From Actinomadura oligospora ATCC 43269 (GTDB lineage: Bacteria > Actinomycetota > Actinomycetes > Streptosporangiales > Streptosporangiaceae), in contig NZ_JADG01000008.1 of assembly GCF_000518265.1 (NCBI RefSeq), forward strand, positions 1 through 64,000: DNA of 64,000 nt, in the 5' to 3' direction. The first letter of the stretch is position 1. Every line of letters starts with the position of its first letter. Below are positions 1 to 8,190 of the stretch, one piece after another. The position numbers were made by a program, and so were the translations under genes. The notes beneath the pieces are model-generated. The model saw only the letters and a list, made by a program, of their open reading frames with translations, was not told the DNA's origin and did not search any database.

Positions 1-100
1 GGTGCCGAGTAGCGCGGTGCGCGGTGCCGAGTAGCGCGGTGCGCGGTGCCGAGTAGCGCGGTGCGCGGTGCCGAGTAGCGCGGTGCGCGGTGCCGCGTAG
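1..100. repeat. 22-bp tandem repeat at window edge
   Basis: Four perfect copies of a 22-bp unit beginning ggtgccgagtagcgcggtgc, followed by a fifth degraded copy up to about position 100. The array is cut by the window edge, so its full length is unknown. The unit is not a multiple of three. Between the array and the kinase gene (about 97-188, minus strand) a short open stretch with normal-looking residues (TKEDAPQSFIYDAAQNY) can be read, but it has no convincing start codon. Confidence 0.85.
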
Positions 101-188
101 TTCTGTGCGGCGTCGTAGATGAAGGACTGCGGCGCGTCCTCCTTGGTGAAGTCGTGGGTGTAGCCGCTCTCCAAACCGGATCCGGGGG

Positions 189-2078
189 TTAGGGAGTGCG
201 GTTGAGGGTCAGGCGCATGCAGGTGCCGGGGCCGTGGGTGGCGGGGTGGGCGGTGATGGTGCCGTGCTGGGCCTCGGTGAGGCGTTTGACGATGTAGAGA
301 CCGAGGCCGATGCCGCCGAAACGGCGGCGGTCGCCGGCTTCGCCTTGGACGAAGCGCTCGAAGATCCGTTCGTGGTCGCCGGGGGCGATGCCGATGCCCT
401 CGTCGGTGACGGTCACGATCAGGTTGCGGCCTTCGGCGCGGGCGCGGACGCGGACGACGCCGCCGTCCGGGGAGTACTTGAAGGCGTTCTCGAGGAGCTG
501 GCCGAGGACGATGTCGGTGGCGAGCGCGTCACCCTGGCAGGACGGCAGCTCGGGGTCGAGTTCCAACTCCACACGGTGCAGCGGGGACAGGGAGCGGAAC
601 CCTGCGACGACGCCGGTGATGACGTGCGCGAGGTCGAAGGCGTCGATGGTGACGGCGAGCTCGTCCGCGCCGGCGCGGGAGCCGAGCAGCAGGTGTTCGA
701 CGAGGCGGGCCAGGGACTCGGCGCGGTCGGCGATCGTGGCGACGGCGGCGCGGCGGTCGGGGTCAGGGAGTTCGTCCCAGCGGTTGACGAGCGTGCTGGC
801 GAAGCCGCGCACGACCGTGATCGGGGTGCGCAGCTCGTGGCTGGTGGTCGCGAGGAACAGGTCCTTCGCCTCCTCCAGCGCCTTGGCCTCGGACACGTCG
901 CGGAAGTCCACGACCAGCTCGTCGGTCTCGGCGACCTCGGCGGCCAGCACCTCCAGCCACACTCCGGACGGCAGTCGCAGCGTGCGGATGCTCCCGGGCG
1001 CGGGCGCGTCGAACGGCAACGGGCCGCCGAGCGCCTGCTCGGTCGGGACACCGGTGAGGCGGGTCGCCGCCGGGTTCCACTGGCAGACCAGGCCGTCCCG
1101 GTCGAGCACGGCGATCCCGTCCGCGCTGGCGTCGATCACCGCCCGCTCGTGCGCACGCTGCCGGACGGCCTCGGCGAAGGCGACGGCATTCCCGACGGCG
1201 ACTCCGGCGTGCCCGGCGAGCAGCTCCAGCAGTTCCAGCTCGGTGTGGCCCGGCCGACGGCCGGAGAACAGCGCGTACAGCGCGCCGTACGGCCGGTTCT
1301 GCAGGTACGACAGGCCGAGCGTGATCGTGTGCAGGCCGGGCAGCTCCGACCAGATCAGGTCGCCGAGCCGTCGCTCACCACCGGCGAGCTTGACCGTCTT
1401 GCCCGTCCGCAGCAGCTCCCCGACCAGACTGGACCGCAGGTCGGCGGTCGCGCCGCGCATCCGTTCGGGCAGCCCGGTCAGGCTGACCAGCCGCAGCCGC
1501 TCGCCCTCGATCCGGACGAACCCGGCCGCGTCGGCGCCGGTCAGCTCGATCAGCGCCGCGGTGATCCGGTCGAGCACCACGGCCAGGTCGAGCTCGGCGT
1601 TCAGGTCGGCGACGATGTCGTTCAGTCGCCGGACCAGCCGGGCCCGCTCGGCCATGTGATGCTGCGCGACCTCGTCCTCCTCCACCGGGTGGTAGACGCC
1701 GACCCAGCCGAGTGGATCGCCGTGCGCGTCCCGGAGCAGGCTCGTGTCGATCCGGACGTCGATCAGCGTCCCGTTCCGGCAGAACCGGCGCGTGGCGATC
1801 GAGATCCGGCCGGTGTCGCCCTCCCCGGCACGCCGCGTGAGCAGCCGCTCCTGCACCGCGTTGTGCTCGGCGGTCAGCTCGTCCGGCACGATCGGGGGGA
1901 CCCGCCCCATCATCTCGGCCGCCGTCCAGCCGAACATGCGCTCGGCCGCCGGATTCCACACCGTCACACGGTGCTCGTGGTCCACGGCGACGATCGCGTC
2001 GGCGGCGCACTCGATGACGGCGCGCGCGATCGGATCGTGAACCTGGAGCTGCACGCCCTCATGCTGCCATCGCATCAC
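189..2078 (-). CDS. PAS-GAF-PAS sensor histidine kinase
   Basis: Predicted soluble sensor histidine kinase, 629 aa. An N-terminal PAS domain lies at about residues 17-135 (contains WNPAAERMFGW). A GAF-like domain spans about 150-300 and a second PAS about 312-395 (contains QWNPAATRLTG). HisKA carries the H-box SHELRTP with the phospho-acceptor His414. The HATPase domain has an N-box around Asn531, a G1 box DEGIGI (559-564) and a G2 box GIGLGL (589-594). No transmembrane segment is visible, so it probably senses a cytosolic signal or ligand. No response regulator gene is adjacent, so it looks like an orphan kinase; the partner cannot be named. The start is double Met; the second Met is equally possible. 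A perfect DnaA box lies about 157 nt upstream of the start. Confidence 0.9.
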   Translation of the reverse strand: MMRWQHEGVQLQVHDPIARAVIECAADAIVAVDHEHRVTVWNPAAERMFGWTAAEMMGRVPPIVPDELTAEHNAVQERLLTRRAGEGDTGRISIATRRFCRNGTLIDVRIDTSLLRDAHGDPLGWVGVYHPVEEDEVAQHHMAERARLVRRLNDIVADLNAELDLAVVLDRITAALIELTGADAAGFVRIEGERLRLVSLTGLPERMRGATADLRSSLVGELLRTGKTVKLAGGERRLGDLIWSELPGLHTITLGLSYLQNRPYGALYALFSGRRPGHTELELLELLAGHAGVAVGNAVAFAEAVRQRAHERAVIDASADGIAVLDRDGLVCQWNPAATRLTGVPTEQALGGPLPFDAPAPGSIRTLRLPSGVWLEVLAAEVAETDELVVDFRDVSEAKALEEAKDLFLATTSHELRTPITVVRGFASTLVNRWDELPDPDRRAAVATIADRAESLARLVEHLLLGSRAGADELAVTIDAFDLAHVITGVVAGFRSLSPLHRVELELDPELPSCQGDALATDIVLGQLLENAFKYSPDGGVVRVRARAEGRNLIVTVTDEGIGIAPGDHERIFERFVQGEAGDRRRFGGIGLGLYIVKRLTEAQHGTITAHPATHGPGTCMRLTLNRTP

Positions 2079-2234
2079 CTCGTCCTGCCGGGCAACCGCC
2101 CCTGAAAGGTCTCACCGCACCGCTCTCCCACTTCGAAAACCATCACCCCCTTCCCTCACACAGGCCCCGTCCATTCCCCCGCACAACATCCAGTCTCCGT
2201 CCCGCCAGGCACCGAGGAAAGCCAACCAGCGATC

Positions 2235-2243
2235 TGTGGATAA
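2235..2243 (-). promoter_or_regulatory. DnaA-box 9-mer
   Basis: The plus strand reads TGTGGATAA, so the minus strand carries the perfect DnaA box TTATCCACA. It lies between the kinase start and the low-complexity gap. Binding is inferred from sequence alone. Confidence 0.4.
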
Positions 2244-2749
2244 CCGCCGAATCCGCAGCTCAGAGCACTTGTGGCAACGGGCTTAGCTTCCCCGTCCTAG
2301 TCCACCGGCCCCGTCCGCCGCCGGCGCGGGCCCTACCACCACCCGCCGCCGGTGGCGCCTATCGCCGTCGGCAAGGGCATGGCGATGGTCCTCGAGCGCC
2401 TGTCCTGACCGTCCGGCCGGACGCGCCGCTCCCCGCCTACGTCGTCGGCATCTCCGCCGTGCGCCATGTGGTCCAGGTCCGTCCGGCCGCGGCCGCCAAA
2501 TCGGAGCAGGGAGCGGACGGGACGCTGGAGGCGCCCTACGACCGGCTGGTGGTGGGCGTCCCCCAAGCGTGGATCTCACACGAGTCCGCGCAGAACGCCG
2601 CACGCGCTCCTGGCCTCAGGCCGCCGACCCGGTCTGCCGGTGGCGTCCGCGGTGTCACGGCTGTTTTCGCCGCCGTCCGTCGCCGATCGCAGCGGTCCGC
2701 CGCAGACCGCAGGCGCGCTACCGACCGCCGCGCCTCCCGCCTCGCTTCA

Positions 2750-3140
2750 GCCCCAGGCCACGCCACGCCTCGGCTCCACACGTTGCCGCGCCTCGCCGCG
2801 CCTCGCCTCGCCTCGCCGCGCCATGCCACGCCTCGCCTCCACGCCTCGCCGCGCCAGGCCATGCCGCGCCACGCCGCGTTGCGCCGCGCCAGGCCGTGCC
2901 GCGCCACGCCGCGTTGCGCCGCGTCAGGCCAGGCCGCGTCAGGCCGCACCGCGCCAGGCCGCGCCACGTCGCATCGCGACACGTCGCGCCGCGTCACGCC
3001 GCACCGCATCGCGTCACGCCGCATCGCGCCGCGCCAGGCAGCGCCGCGTCAGGCAGCGCCGCGCCGCGCCAGGCAGCGCCGCGCCACGCCGCGTTGCGTC
3101 ACGTCAGGCCAGGCCGCGCCAGGTGGCGCCGCGCCGCGCG
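2750..3140. repeat. Degenerate GC-rich short-word repeat tract
   Basis: About 390 bp of interleaved words of roughly 10-13 bp, for example cgccgcgccaggc, cgccacgcctcg and cgcgtcaggc, repeated imperfectly with few T residues. All reading frames encode monotonous Arg/Ala/Pro or Arg/Trp/Ala sequence. The tract behaves like a decaying minisatellite rather than a gene. Confidence 0.75.
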
Positions 3141-3430
3141 TCGGCTGTGCGCCTCGCCTTGCTTTGGCTTCGCGCCTTGCGGCGGTTCGCTGCGGGGTTG
3201 TTCGTCACGGACCTGCGGCAGGGGCGCGTTGCAGCGGGCCCCAGATGTGGGATCGGGCTCCGCGCGCAGGCTTGAGCTTCTTGTCTCGGCCTGCGCTGCG
3301 GCCCGCGCCACGGTGCGGGCCGCGCAGCGTTGGGTGCCCTGGGTGCGGGTCTCACGGCGCAGGCTGGGGCCTTGTTCAAGGGGCTTTGCGTTGGGTTCTG
3401 CGCGTTGCGGGTGTTGGGCGTGGGGTGGGG

Positions 3431-4786
3431 TTAGGCGGGGGTTTCGGGCTTGGGGCGGGTCAGGGGGGCCAGGAGGAGGGCGGCGCCTGCGGCGACCAGG
3501 AAGGAGAAGAGGGAGGCGCTCATCCAGGAGGCGGGGGTGAAGTGGAGGGCCTTCTGGACGTCCTGCCAGAGGTCGGTCCAGTGGGCGACGGTGCCGGGGT
3601 TGATGAGCTGGTAGACGACGATGCCGGCGAGCCAGGCGACGATCATGTTCCAGCGGGCGGGGGCGGAGCGGGCGGTGTTCCAGCCGCGTCGGCCGCTGCC
3701 GAGGAAGAAGTCGGCGGCCAGGACGCCCAGCATGGGGACGAAGACCGAACCGATCAGTGACAGGAATCCGGCGTAGTCGTTGATGTCCAGGGCCAGCGCG
3801 AGAACCGTGATCAGGACGCCCAGCGCGACCGACAGGACGCGGCGGTCGGCGCGTGGGACGAGGTTCTGGATCGACACGGCCGTGGAGTAGACGTTCGCGA
3901 AGGACTGGTCGGCCTCACGCAGGACGAAGATCGCGAAGATCAGCGCGCCCAGCGTGACGTGCAGGAACGGGTCGTAGATCCGGGACGAGTCGCCCGCGAC
4001 CAGGGCCAACGCGAACAGGCCGAGCACGTAGGCGATGATCTGCGTGATCGAGTAACCGACCGTGGCCGCGCCGAAGGCGGCGCGCTGCGTCCGGGAGTGG
4101 CGGGTGTAGTCGGCGGCGACCGGGACCCACGAGATCGACACCGCGAGCGCCGCGTCCGCGCCGATCCAGAACCCGTTCCAGGAGCCCCGGTTCAGGTCGG
4201 GCAGCGGCTCACGCAGCAGCTGGACGTAGAAGTAGACCAGCGCGACGCAGACCGCGACCGTCACGTAGCGGCGCAGCATCCGGACGGATCCGAGCGGCCA
4301 GATCGTCAGGACGGTCGTGATCACACCGGCGGCGACCACGTAGACCCAGCGCGGCACGCCGTCGTAGAGGGCCTGGGCCGCGCCCGCGATGGTGATCAGT
4401 TCGAAGGTGCCCCAGCCGATCAGCTGCGCGACGTTCAGCAGGGTCGGCAGGTAGGACGGCCGGGCCCCGAACAGTCCGCGCAGGAGCACCATCGCGGGCT
4501 GGCCGGTGCGCGCGCCGGGGACGGCGGCCAGGCCCAGCATCAGGCCGCCGATCACCGTTCCGACGATCATCGCGGTGATGCCCGCCATGATCGAGATGGT
4601 CGGCTTGCCGTCCTCGGTCGGCGCGAGCACGGTGTACGCGCCGGAGAACGCGAGGAGGCTGACGCCGAGGTTGGCCCAGAACGCCGACTGGTCCCAGAAG
4701 CCCAGCACCCTGGGCGCGGGCTGGTCGAGGGTGTACGGGGCCTCGTCGCGCGGGGCGTCGACGGACTTCGGTTGCACAGCGGACAC
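3431..4786 (-). CDS. cytX: Hydroxymethylpyrimidine transporter CytX (NCS1 family)
   Basis: Integral membrane permease of the nucleobase:cation symporter-1 family, 451 aa, with about 12 hydrophobic segments and the family-type N-terminus (LGFWDQSAFWANLGVSLLAF). CytX members import the thiamine precursor HMP or related pyrimidines. The assignment to CytX rather than a generic cytosine/purine permease rests on the TPP riboswitch directly upstream. The start is GTG at 4784-4786. The GTAGGGAG that ends the riboswitch lies 6 nt upstream and is also the only good ribosome binding site, which supports this start. A TenA thiamine-salvage gene occurs elsewhere in the window (35.4-36.0 kb). Exact substrate is inferred, not shown. 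Confidence 0.87.
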   Translation of the reverse strand: MSAVQPKSVDAPRDEAPYTLDQPAPRVLGFWDQSAFWANLGVSLLAFSGAYTVLAPTEDGKPTISIMAGITAMIVGTVIGGLMLGLAAVPGARTGQPAMVLLRGLFGARPSYLPTLLNVAQLIGWGTFELITIAGAAQALYDGVPRWVYVVAAGVITTVLTIWPLGSVRMLRRYVTVAVCVALVYFYVQLLREPLPDLNRGSWNGFWIGADAALAVSISWVPVAADYTRHSRTQRAAFGAATVGYSITQIIAYVLGLFALALVAGDSSRIYDPFLHVTLGALIFAIFVLREADQSFANVYSTAVSIQNLVPRADRRVLSVALGVLITVLALALDINDYAGFLSLIGSVFVPMLGVLAADFFLGSGRRGWNTARSAPARWNMIVAWLAGIVVYQLINPGTVAHWTDLWQDVQKALHFTPASWMSASLFSFLVAAGAALLLAPLTRPKPETPA

Positions 4787-4792
4787 TGCACG

Positions 4793-4882
4793 CTCCCTAC
4801 GCCGGCATTACCCGGACAGGTTCATGCGGTCGGCGGCGCCGCGTTCTGCCGCCCTCTCAGCCCGGTTGGCCCGAGCTCCCGC
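4793..4882 (-). promoter_or_regulatory. TPP riboswitch (THI element)
   Basis: Read on the minus strand, the element contains the THI-box cores GGGAGCTCGGG, GGCTGAGAGGGC, then CCGCATGAACCTG and GGGTAATGCCGGCGTAGGGAG split across the 3' arm. CTGAGA and the ACCTG...GGGTAATGCC...GGGAG series are the invariant TPP-binding elements. The 3' end pairs with the 5' end to form P1, and the 3' GGGAG doubles as the cytX Shine-Dalgarno sequence, so TPP binding should directly mask translation initiation. Confidence 0.95.
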
Positions 4883-4904
4883 GGTGTTCCGTTAAGACGG
4901 GCAA

Positions 4905-4934
4905 ATGGTACATCGAACGTTCCAGGGAGTGGAA
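4905..4934 (-). promoter_or_regulatory. Possible cytX promoter
   Basis: On the minus strand TTCCAC (4929-4934) and TACCAT (4905-4910) are separated by 18 nt, resembling a weak -35/-10 pair placed just upstream of the TPP riboswitch. This is pattern matching only. Confidence 0.3.
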
Positions 4935-5171
4935 CGCCCAGGGATCCGCCTTTTTTCGCGGCCCTGGCAAGCCCGACCACATGCCCCGCCGAGCCCGGCC
5001 CTCGTCCTCACCCAACTCCCCCAACCCGCATAGGCGCAGCGCTCGTGAAGCCACGGAGATGCGGAGGGTTCGATTCGCTCGGCGGAGGTCCGCGCAGGGG
5101 AGAGTGTCCCCCGCCCGCTCGACGGGGCGGCCTCCTCGTGTCGGCGCGGGGCGGGCAGGGGGAGTGCGGGG

Positions 5172-5507
5172 TTAGGCGATGTGTGGGGGTGCGTCGGTGT
5201 GGCCGTCCATGGGGCGGCCTGCCTCCAGCCAGCGCTTCATGCCGCCGGTGACGTTCTTGGCGATCCAGCCGGCCTGGTTGAGGGCGACGGTGACCTGCGC
5301 GGACCGCATCCCGGACCGGCACACGACGTAGATCTCGCGGTCGCGGGGGATCTCGACGGCGCGGTCGCTCAGCTCGCCCATCGGGATGTGGACCGCGTCG
5401 GGAGCGTGCCCGGCGTCCCATTCGTACTGTTCCCGGACGTCCAGCAGGTACGCGTCTTCCGGTACCTCGGCAGCGTCCACGGCCGGGACGTCGTTCCCGA
5501 AGTTCAT
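5172..5507 (-). CDS. Single-domain rhodanese sulfurtransferase
   Basis: Small cytosolic rhodanese-fold protein, 111 aa, one domain. It has the expected features: LLDVREQYEWDAGHAPDAVH near the N-terminus and an active-site loop CRSGMRS with the persulfide-carrying Cys, then GGMKRWLEAG near the C-terminus. The start ATG at 5505-5507 is chosen because GGGAGG lies just upstream and because the domain begins immediately after it; an open frame extends upstream to 5624 but without domain content. Such proteins move sulfane sulfur; the acceptor is unknown. It is divergent from the SSI-like lipoprotein gene. Confidence 0.88.
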   Translation of the reverse strand: MNFGNDVPAVDAAEVPEDAYLLDVREQYEWDAGHAPDAVHIPMGELSDRAVEIPRDREIYVVCRSGMRSAQVTVALNQAGWIAKNVTGGMKRWLEAGRPMDGHTDAPPHIA

Positions 5508-5713
5508 CCGAACCTCCCAAAAGGCCCCCGCCGCGTGGGTCGGGGACGTTCGCAACCTACAGATCCGAGCACGAATCCCATCATGCTCCAGGACCTTCCA
5601 TGTCCCGCCGCCCGTCCGCCACACGCAGACTCACCCCTGCGTCCCGGACGTCGCGCACCGCGGCGGCCGGAATCGCAGGGAACCGTCCGGACGGCTGTAA
5701 CGTCGAATCGTCT

Positions 5714-6172
5714 ATGCGGTATCGGATGCTCCTTTTCACACCGGCCGCCCTGGCTCTGGTGATGTCGGCCGCCGCCTGCGGTTCCGAACACGCCAAGTCG
5801 GGGACGTCGGTGACCCCGCCGAAGGACCAGGTCGCGCCCAGCGGCTCCTCCGCGAACCACCTGACCGTCAGTGTCCGGGCGTCCGCCCAGGCTCCCGCCA
5901 AGACCTGGACCCTGACCTGCGATCCCACGGGCGGCGACCTCCCGAAGGCTGCTCAGGCGTGCACGGCCCTGGCCAAGGCCCCGGACGCCTTCAAGCCCGT
6001 CCCGCCGGACATGATGTGCACCAAGATCTACGGCGGTCCGGAGGTCGCCACGGTCAAGGGCACCTGGCACGGCCAGGCGATCGACACCAAGTTCACCCGG
6101 ACGGACGGCTGCCAGCTGGCCCGCTGGAGCAAGGTCGCCCCCCTCTTCGGAGGCGTCCCACCCGTCCGCTGA
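5714..6172 (+). CDS. Subtilisin-inhibitor-like (SSI) lipoprotein
   Basis: 152-aa exported protein. The signal peptide ends in a lipobox (VMSAAAC) with Cys22 as the predicted lipidation site, so it should be anchored to the outer face of the membrane. The mature part matches the Streptomyces subtilisin inhibitor fold: CDPTGGDLPKAAQAC, MCTKIYGGPEVATVKGTW and DGCQLARW, with four Cys in the two expected disulfide positions. By alignment to SSI the reactive site is CTK-IY, giving Lys104 at P1, which predicts inhibition of trypsin-like rather than subtilisin-like proteases. Most SSI proteins are freely secreted; lipid anchoring is less usual. The start was chosen for the signal peptide; there is no strong ribosome binding site. 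Confidence 0.85.
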   Translation: MRYRMLLFTPAALALVMSAAACGSEHAKSGTSVTPPKDQVAPSGSSANHLTVSVRASAQAPAKTWTLTCDPTGGDLPKAAQACTALAKAPDAFKPVPPDMMCTKIYGGPEVATVKGTWHGQAIDTKFTRTDGCQLARWSKVAPLFGGVPPVR

Positions 6173-6630
6173 CGACCCCGCCCGCCTGCTGACGGCCCCG
6201 CCCGTTCGCTGACCGCTCCGCCTGATGGCCCCGTCCGCCCACCTGACGGCCTGGCCCTTCCGCCGCCGGGACCCGCCGGACGGCCTGGCCCGTCCACTGG
6301 CGGGCCACGCTGGACAGCCCTGCGCACGCCGGATGGTCCTGCCTGCCGGATGGCCCGCTTGCTGGCGGGCCCGCCGGACGGCCCTGCCAGTCCGCCTAAC
6401 AGCCCGGCCGCTGGCGGGCCCGCCGGACGGCCCTGCCTGGAGGACGGCCTTGCCGGTCTACCTGACGGCTCGGCCTGTCCGGGGACGTGGCGGCGCGTCT
6501 GTTGAACATGCTCCCTACCCACCCCGCCAACCCCCGGCCGCGTCCGCTCCCAGCATGGGATCGGGGCGCGGTCGGCTCACGTTCGGCCTCAGGCGTCCCC
6601 GAAGCTCGCGGCCGCACCGCGCGGAGGGGG
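6173..6630. repeat. Degenerate gacggcc-type repeats, no gene
   Basis: Gap between convergent genes. From about 6180 to 6485 it consists of imperfect repeats of phrases such as ctggcgggcccgccggacgg and gccctgcc at irregular spacing. The longest similar units recur near 6350 and 6410. No protein or RNA gene was recognised; the rest (6490-6630) is unremarkable. Confidence 0.6.
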
Positions 6631-7494
6631 CTACTTGAGGAGGCGGGAGAGGCGGCGGTCGGCCAGGGGCTTGCCGCCGGTCTGGCAGGTCGGGCAGTAC
6701 TGCAGGGACGAGTCGGCGAACGAGACCTCGCGGATGACGTCGCCGCAGACGGGGCACTTCTCGCCGGTGCGGCCGTGGACGCGGAGGCCGGTCTTCTTCT
6801 CGGCCTTGAGATCCTGCGCGGCGAGGCCCTCGGAGCGGGCGACGGCGTCGCGAAGGGTGTCGATGACGGCGTCGTAGAGGGTCTGGATCTCCTCGTCGGT
6901 GAGGGAACCGGCGATCTTGAAGGGCGACATCTTCGCGACGTGCAGGACCTCGTCGGAGTAGGCGTTGCCGATGCCCGCGACGATCTTCTGGTCGCGGAGC
7001 AGGCCCTTGATCTGGGTGCGTTTGCCCCGGACGATGCCGGCCAGCGTGTCGACCGTGAAGGACGCGGCGAGCGGGTCGGGGCCGAGTGAGGCGACGCCCT
7101 CCACGTCGGACGCGTCGCGCACGACGTAGACGGCCAGGCCCTTCTTGGTTCCGGCCTCGGTGAGGTCGAAGCCCGAGCCGTCGTCCAGGTGGACGCGCAG
7201 GGCGAGCGGGTTCTTGCCGCCGGGACGGACGGGCTTGACGGGCACCTCGTCACGCCAGCGCAGCCACCCGGCGCGGGCCAGATGGACGACCAGGTGCAGC
7301 CCGTCCGCGTCGATGTCGAGGAACTTGCCGTGCCGGGCGACGCCGGTGATCGTGAGCCCGCCGAGGGAGGTGACCGGCGGGTCGTAGGTCTTGAGCGCGG
7401 AGATGGCGAGAACATCGACGCGTGCGACGGCGTGGCCGACCGCGCGTTCCCGCAGGAACGCGGCGAGCGACTCGACCTCGGGAAGCTCGGGCAT
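6631..7494 (-). CDS. Fpg/Nei family DNA glycosylase
   Basis: Bifunctional DNA glycosylase/AP lyase of the formamidopyrimidine/endonuclease VIII family, 287 aa, for excision of oxidised bases. After Met removal Pro2 (PELPEVE) would be the catalytic nucleophile with Glu3 next to it. Lys57 in RHGKFL matches the conserved beta-turn lysine. The C-terminal zinc finger has the CPVC...CPTC pattern, with QTGGKPLADRRLSRLLK after it. Sequence alone does not separate MutM from the actinobacterial Fpg-like paralogues, so no symbol is given. The gene stands alone and faces the copper operon divergently. Confidence 0.88.
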   Translation of the reverse strand: MPELPEVESLAAFLRERAVGHAVARVDVLAISALKTYDPPVTSLGGLTITGVARHGKFLDIDADGLHLVVHLARAGWLRWRDEVPVKPVRPGGKNPLALRVHLDDGSGFDLTEAGTKKGLAVYVVRDASDVEGVASLGPDPLAASFTVDTLAGIVRGKRTQIKGLLRDQKIVAGIGNAYSDEVLHVAKMSPFKIAGSLTDEEIQTLYDAVIDTLRDAVARSEGLAAQDLKAEKKTGLRVHGRTGEKCPVCGDVIREVSFADSSLQYCPTCQTGGKPLADRRLSRLLK

Positions 7495-7659
7495 GCTTCA
7501 CAGTATCCGAGGACGGCCGTCGTCCACAGCGCTGTGGAAAGCTGTGGAAAACCCTGTGCACGGCGTCGGTAACCTCGGCGCGAGGGACGTTCGCGCCGGA
7601 TATACCTTGGCAAATGCCCCCGTTCCGACGACCGCGCGCGGCGGCCGGGGCGCGGGGCA

Positions 7660-7668
7660 TGTGGATAA
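7660..7668 (-). promoter_or_regulatory. DnaA-box 9-mer
   Basis: Plus strand TGTGGATAA, a perfect DnaA box on the minus strand, in the fpg-copZ gap. Related TGTGGAAA words occur at about 7536-7555. Confidence 0.4.
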
Positions 7669-7787
7669 CCGGCCCGCCAGGGGCCGTCCGGGGACCCTCT
7701 GAGGCCCACCGGGCAGGCCGTCCGGGCGGCGCGGGACGGCGGGACGTATCACCAGATATCCCAGCAATGTGATGCAGGTCTCGCAAT

Positions 7788-7808
7788 AACCCCTAGGGGG
7801 TAGGGGTT
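7788..7808. promoter_or_regulatory. CsoR-like copper operator 1
   Basis: Contains AACCCCTAGGGGG followed by TAGGGGTT. This GC-rich palindrome resembles the CsoR/RicR operator class (TACCCC...GGGGTA). It lies about 100 nt upstream of copZ. Confidence 0.65.
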
Positions 7809-7848
7809 GCGATAGGTGTGACCCTGTGGCAGCATAAGGGCCACGAGA

Positions 7849-7863
7849 TACCCCCAGGGGGTA
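7849..7863. promoter_or_regulatory. CsoR-like copper operator 2
   Basis: Near-perfect palindrome TACCCCCAGGGGGTA, a textbook-looking CsoR-type operator, 40 nt upstream of the copZ start. Together with operator 1 it brackets a probable promoter (7806-7840). Repressor release by Cu(I) is known for CsoR; here it is inferred, and no csoR gene is in the window. Confidence 0.75.
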
Positions 7864-7903
7864 CCTCGAGGACAGCGAAAACGAGCACCGAGGAGTCAGG
7901 GAC

Positions 7904-8107
7904 ATGAGCACCGCCACCTACACCGTCACCGGAATGACCTGCGGCCACTGCGTCGGCTCGGTCAAGCAGGAGGTCGGCTCGATCAGCGGCGTCAGCGACG
8001 TCCAGGTGGAGCTGGCGAGCGGCAAGGTCACCGTCACCAGCGAGGCGCCGCTGGACGACGCCGCGTTCCGTGCCGCCATCGACGAGGCCGGATACGAGGT
8101 CGCCTGA
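7904..8107 (+). CDS. copZ: Copper chaperone, HMA domain (CopZ-like)
   Basis: 67-aa heavy-metal-associated domain. The Cu(I)-binding motif GMTCGHC (Cys13, Cys16) is followed by the usual beta-alpha-beta pattern ending in DEAGYEVA. It should deliver Cu(I) to the CopA ATPase encoded two genes downstream. Its start follows GGAGTCAGGGAC, and the two CsoR-like palindromes lie just upstream, so copper-induced expression is likely. First gene of the copZ / secreted protein / copA operon. Confidence 0.93.
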   Translation: MSTATYTVTGMTCGHCVGSVKQEVGSISGVSDVQVELASGKVTVTSEAPLDDAAFRAAIDEAGYEVA

Positions 8108-8190
8108 CCCGGTGAGATCGGTGCCGCGGCGGCCGTCCGAGTGAGGGACGCCGCGGCACCGGCCGCCGCCGGGACGGGCCGAAAGGACGG

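Larger units (their letters stand above)
2079..3430. other. 1.35-kb gap: possible gene remnant and low-complexity repeats
   Basis: No intact gene was recognised. On the plus strand around 2440-2600 a short frame reads like part of a flavoprotein dehydrogenase (HVVQVRP followed by YDRLVVGV), which resembles the region before the second glycine motif of NDH-2 enzymes; this may be a decayed fragment. From about 2750 to 3140 the sequence is a degenerate run of short C/G words (cgccgcgcca, ggccgcgcca and similar), giving long Arg/Ala/Pro-rich open frames in several frames that are not credible proteins. Positions 3140-3430 hold nothing recognisable. Confidence 0.5.

Noticed and set aside
234-2105. 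623-codon plus-strand open frame opposite the histidine kinase
   Set aside because: Gly/Asp/Val/Gln-rich shadow; the minus strand has all kinase motifs.
2235-2243. Chromosomal replication origin
   Set aside because: The DnaA boxes are single and scattered, with no AT-rich unwinding region and no dnaA/dnaN genes.
2459-3760. 433-codon plus-strand frame through the low-complexity tract
   Set aside because: Mostly Arg/Ala/Pro repeats created by the GC repeat, running antisense into cytX.
5040-5110. tRNA-like GGTTCGATTC word
   Set aside because: The flanking bases do not form a T stem or a matching acceptor stem.
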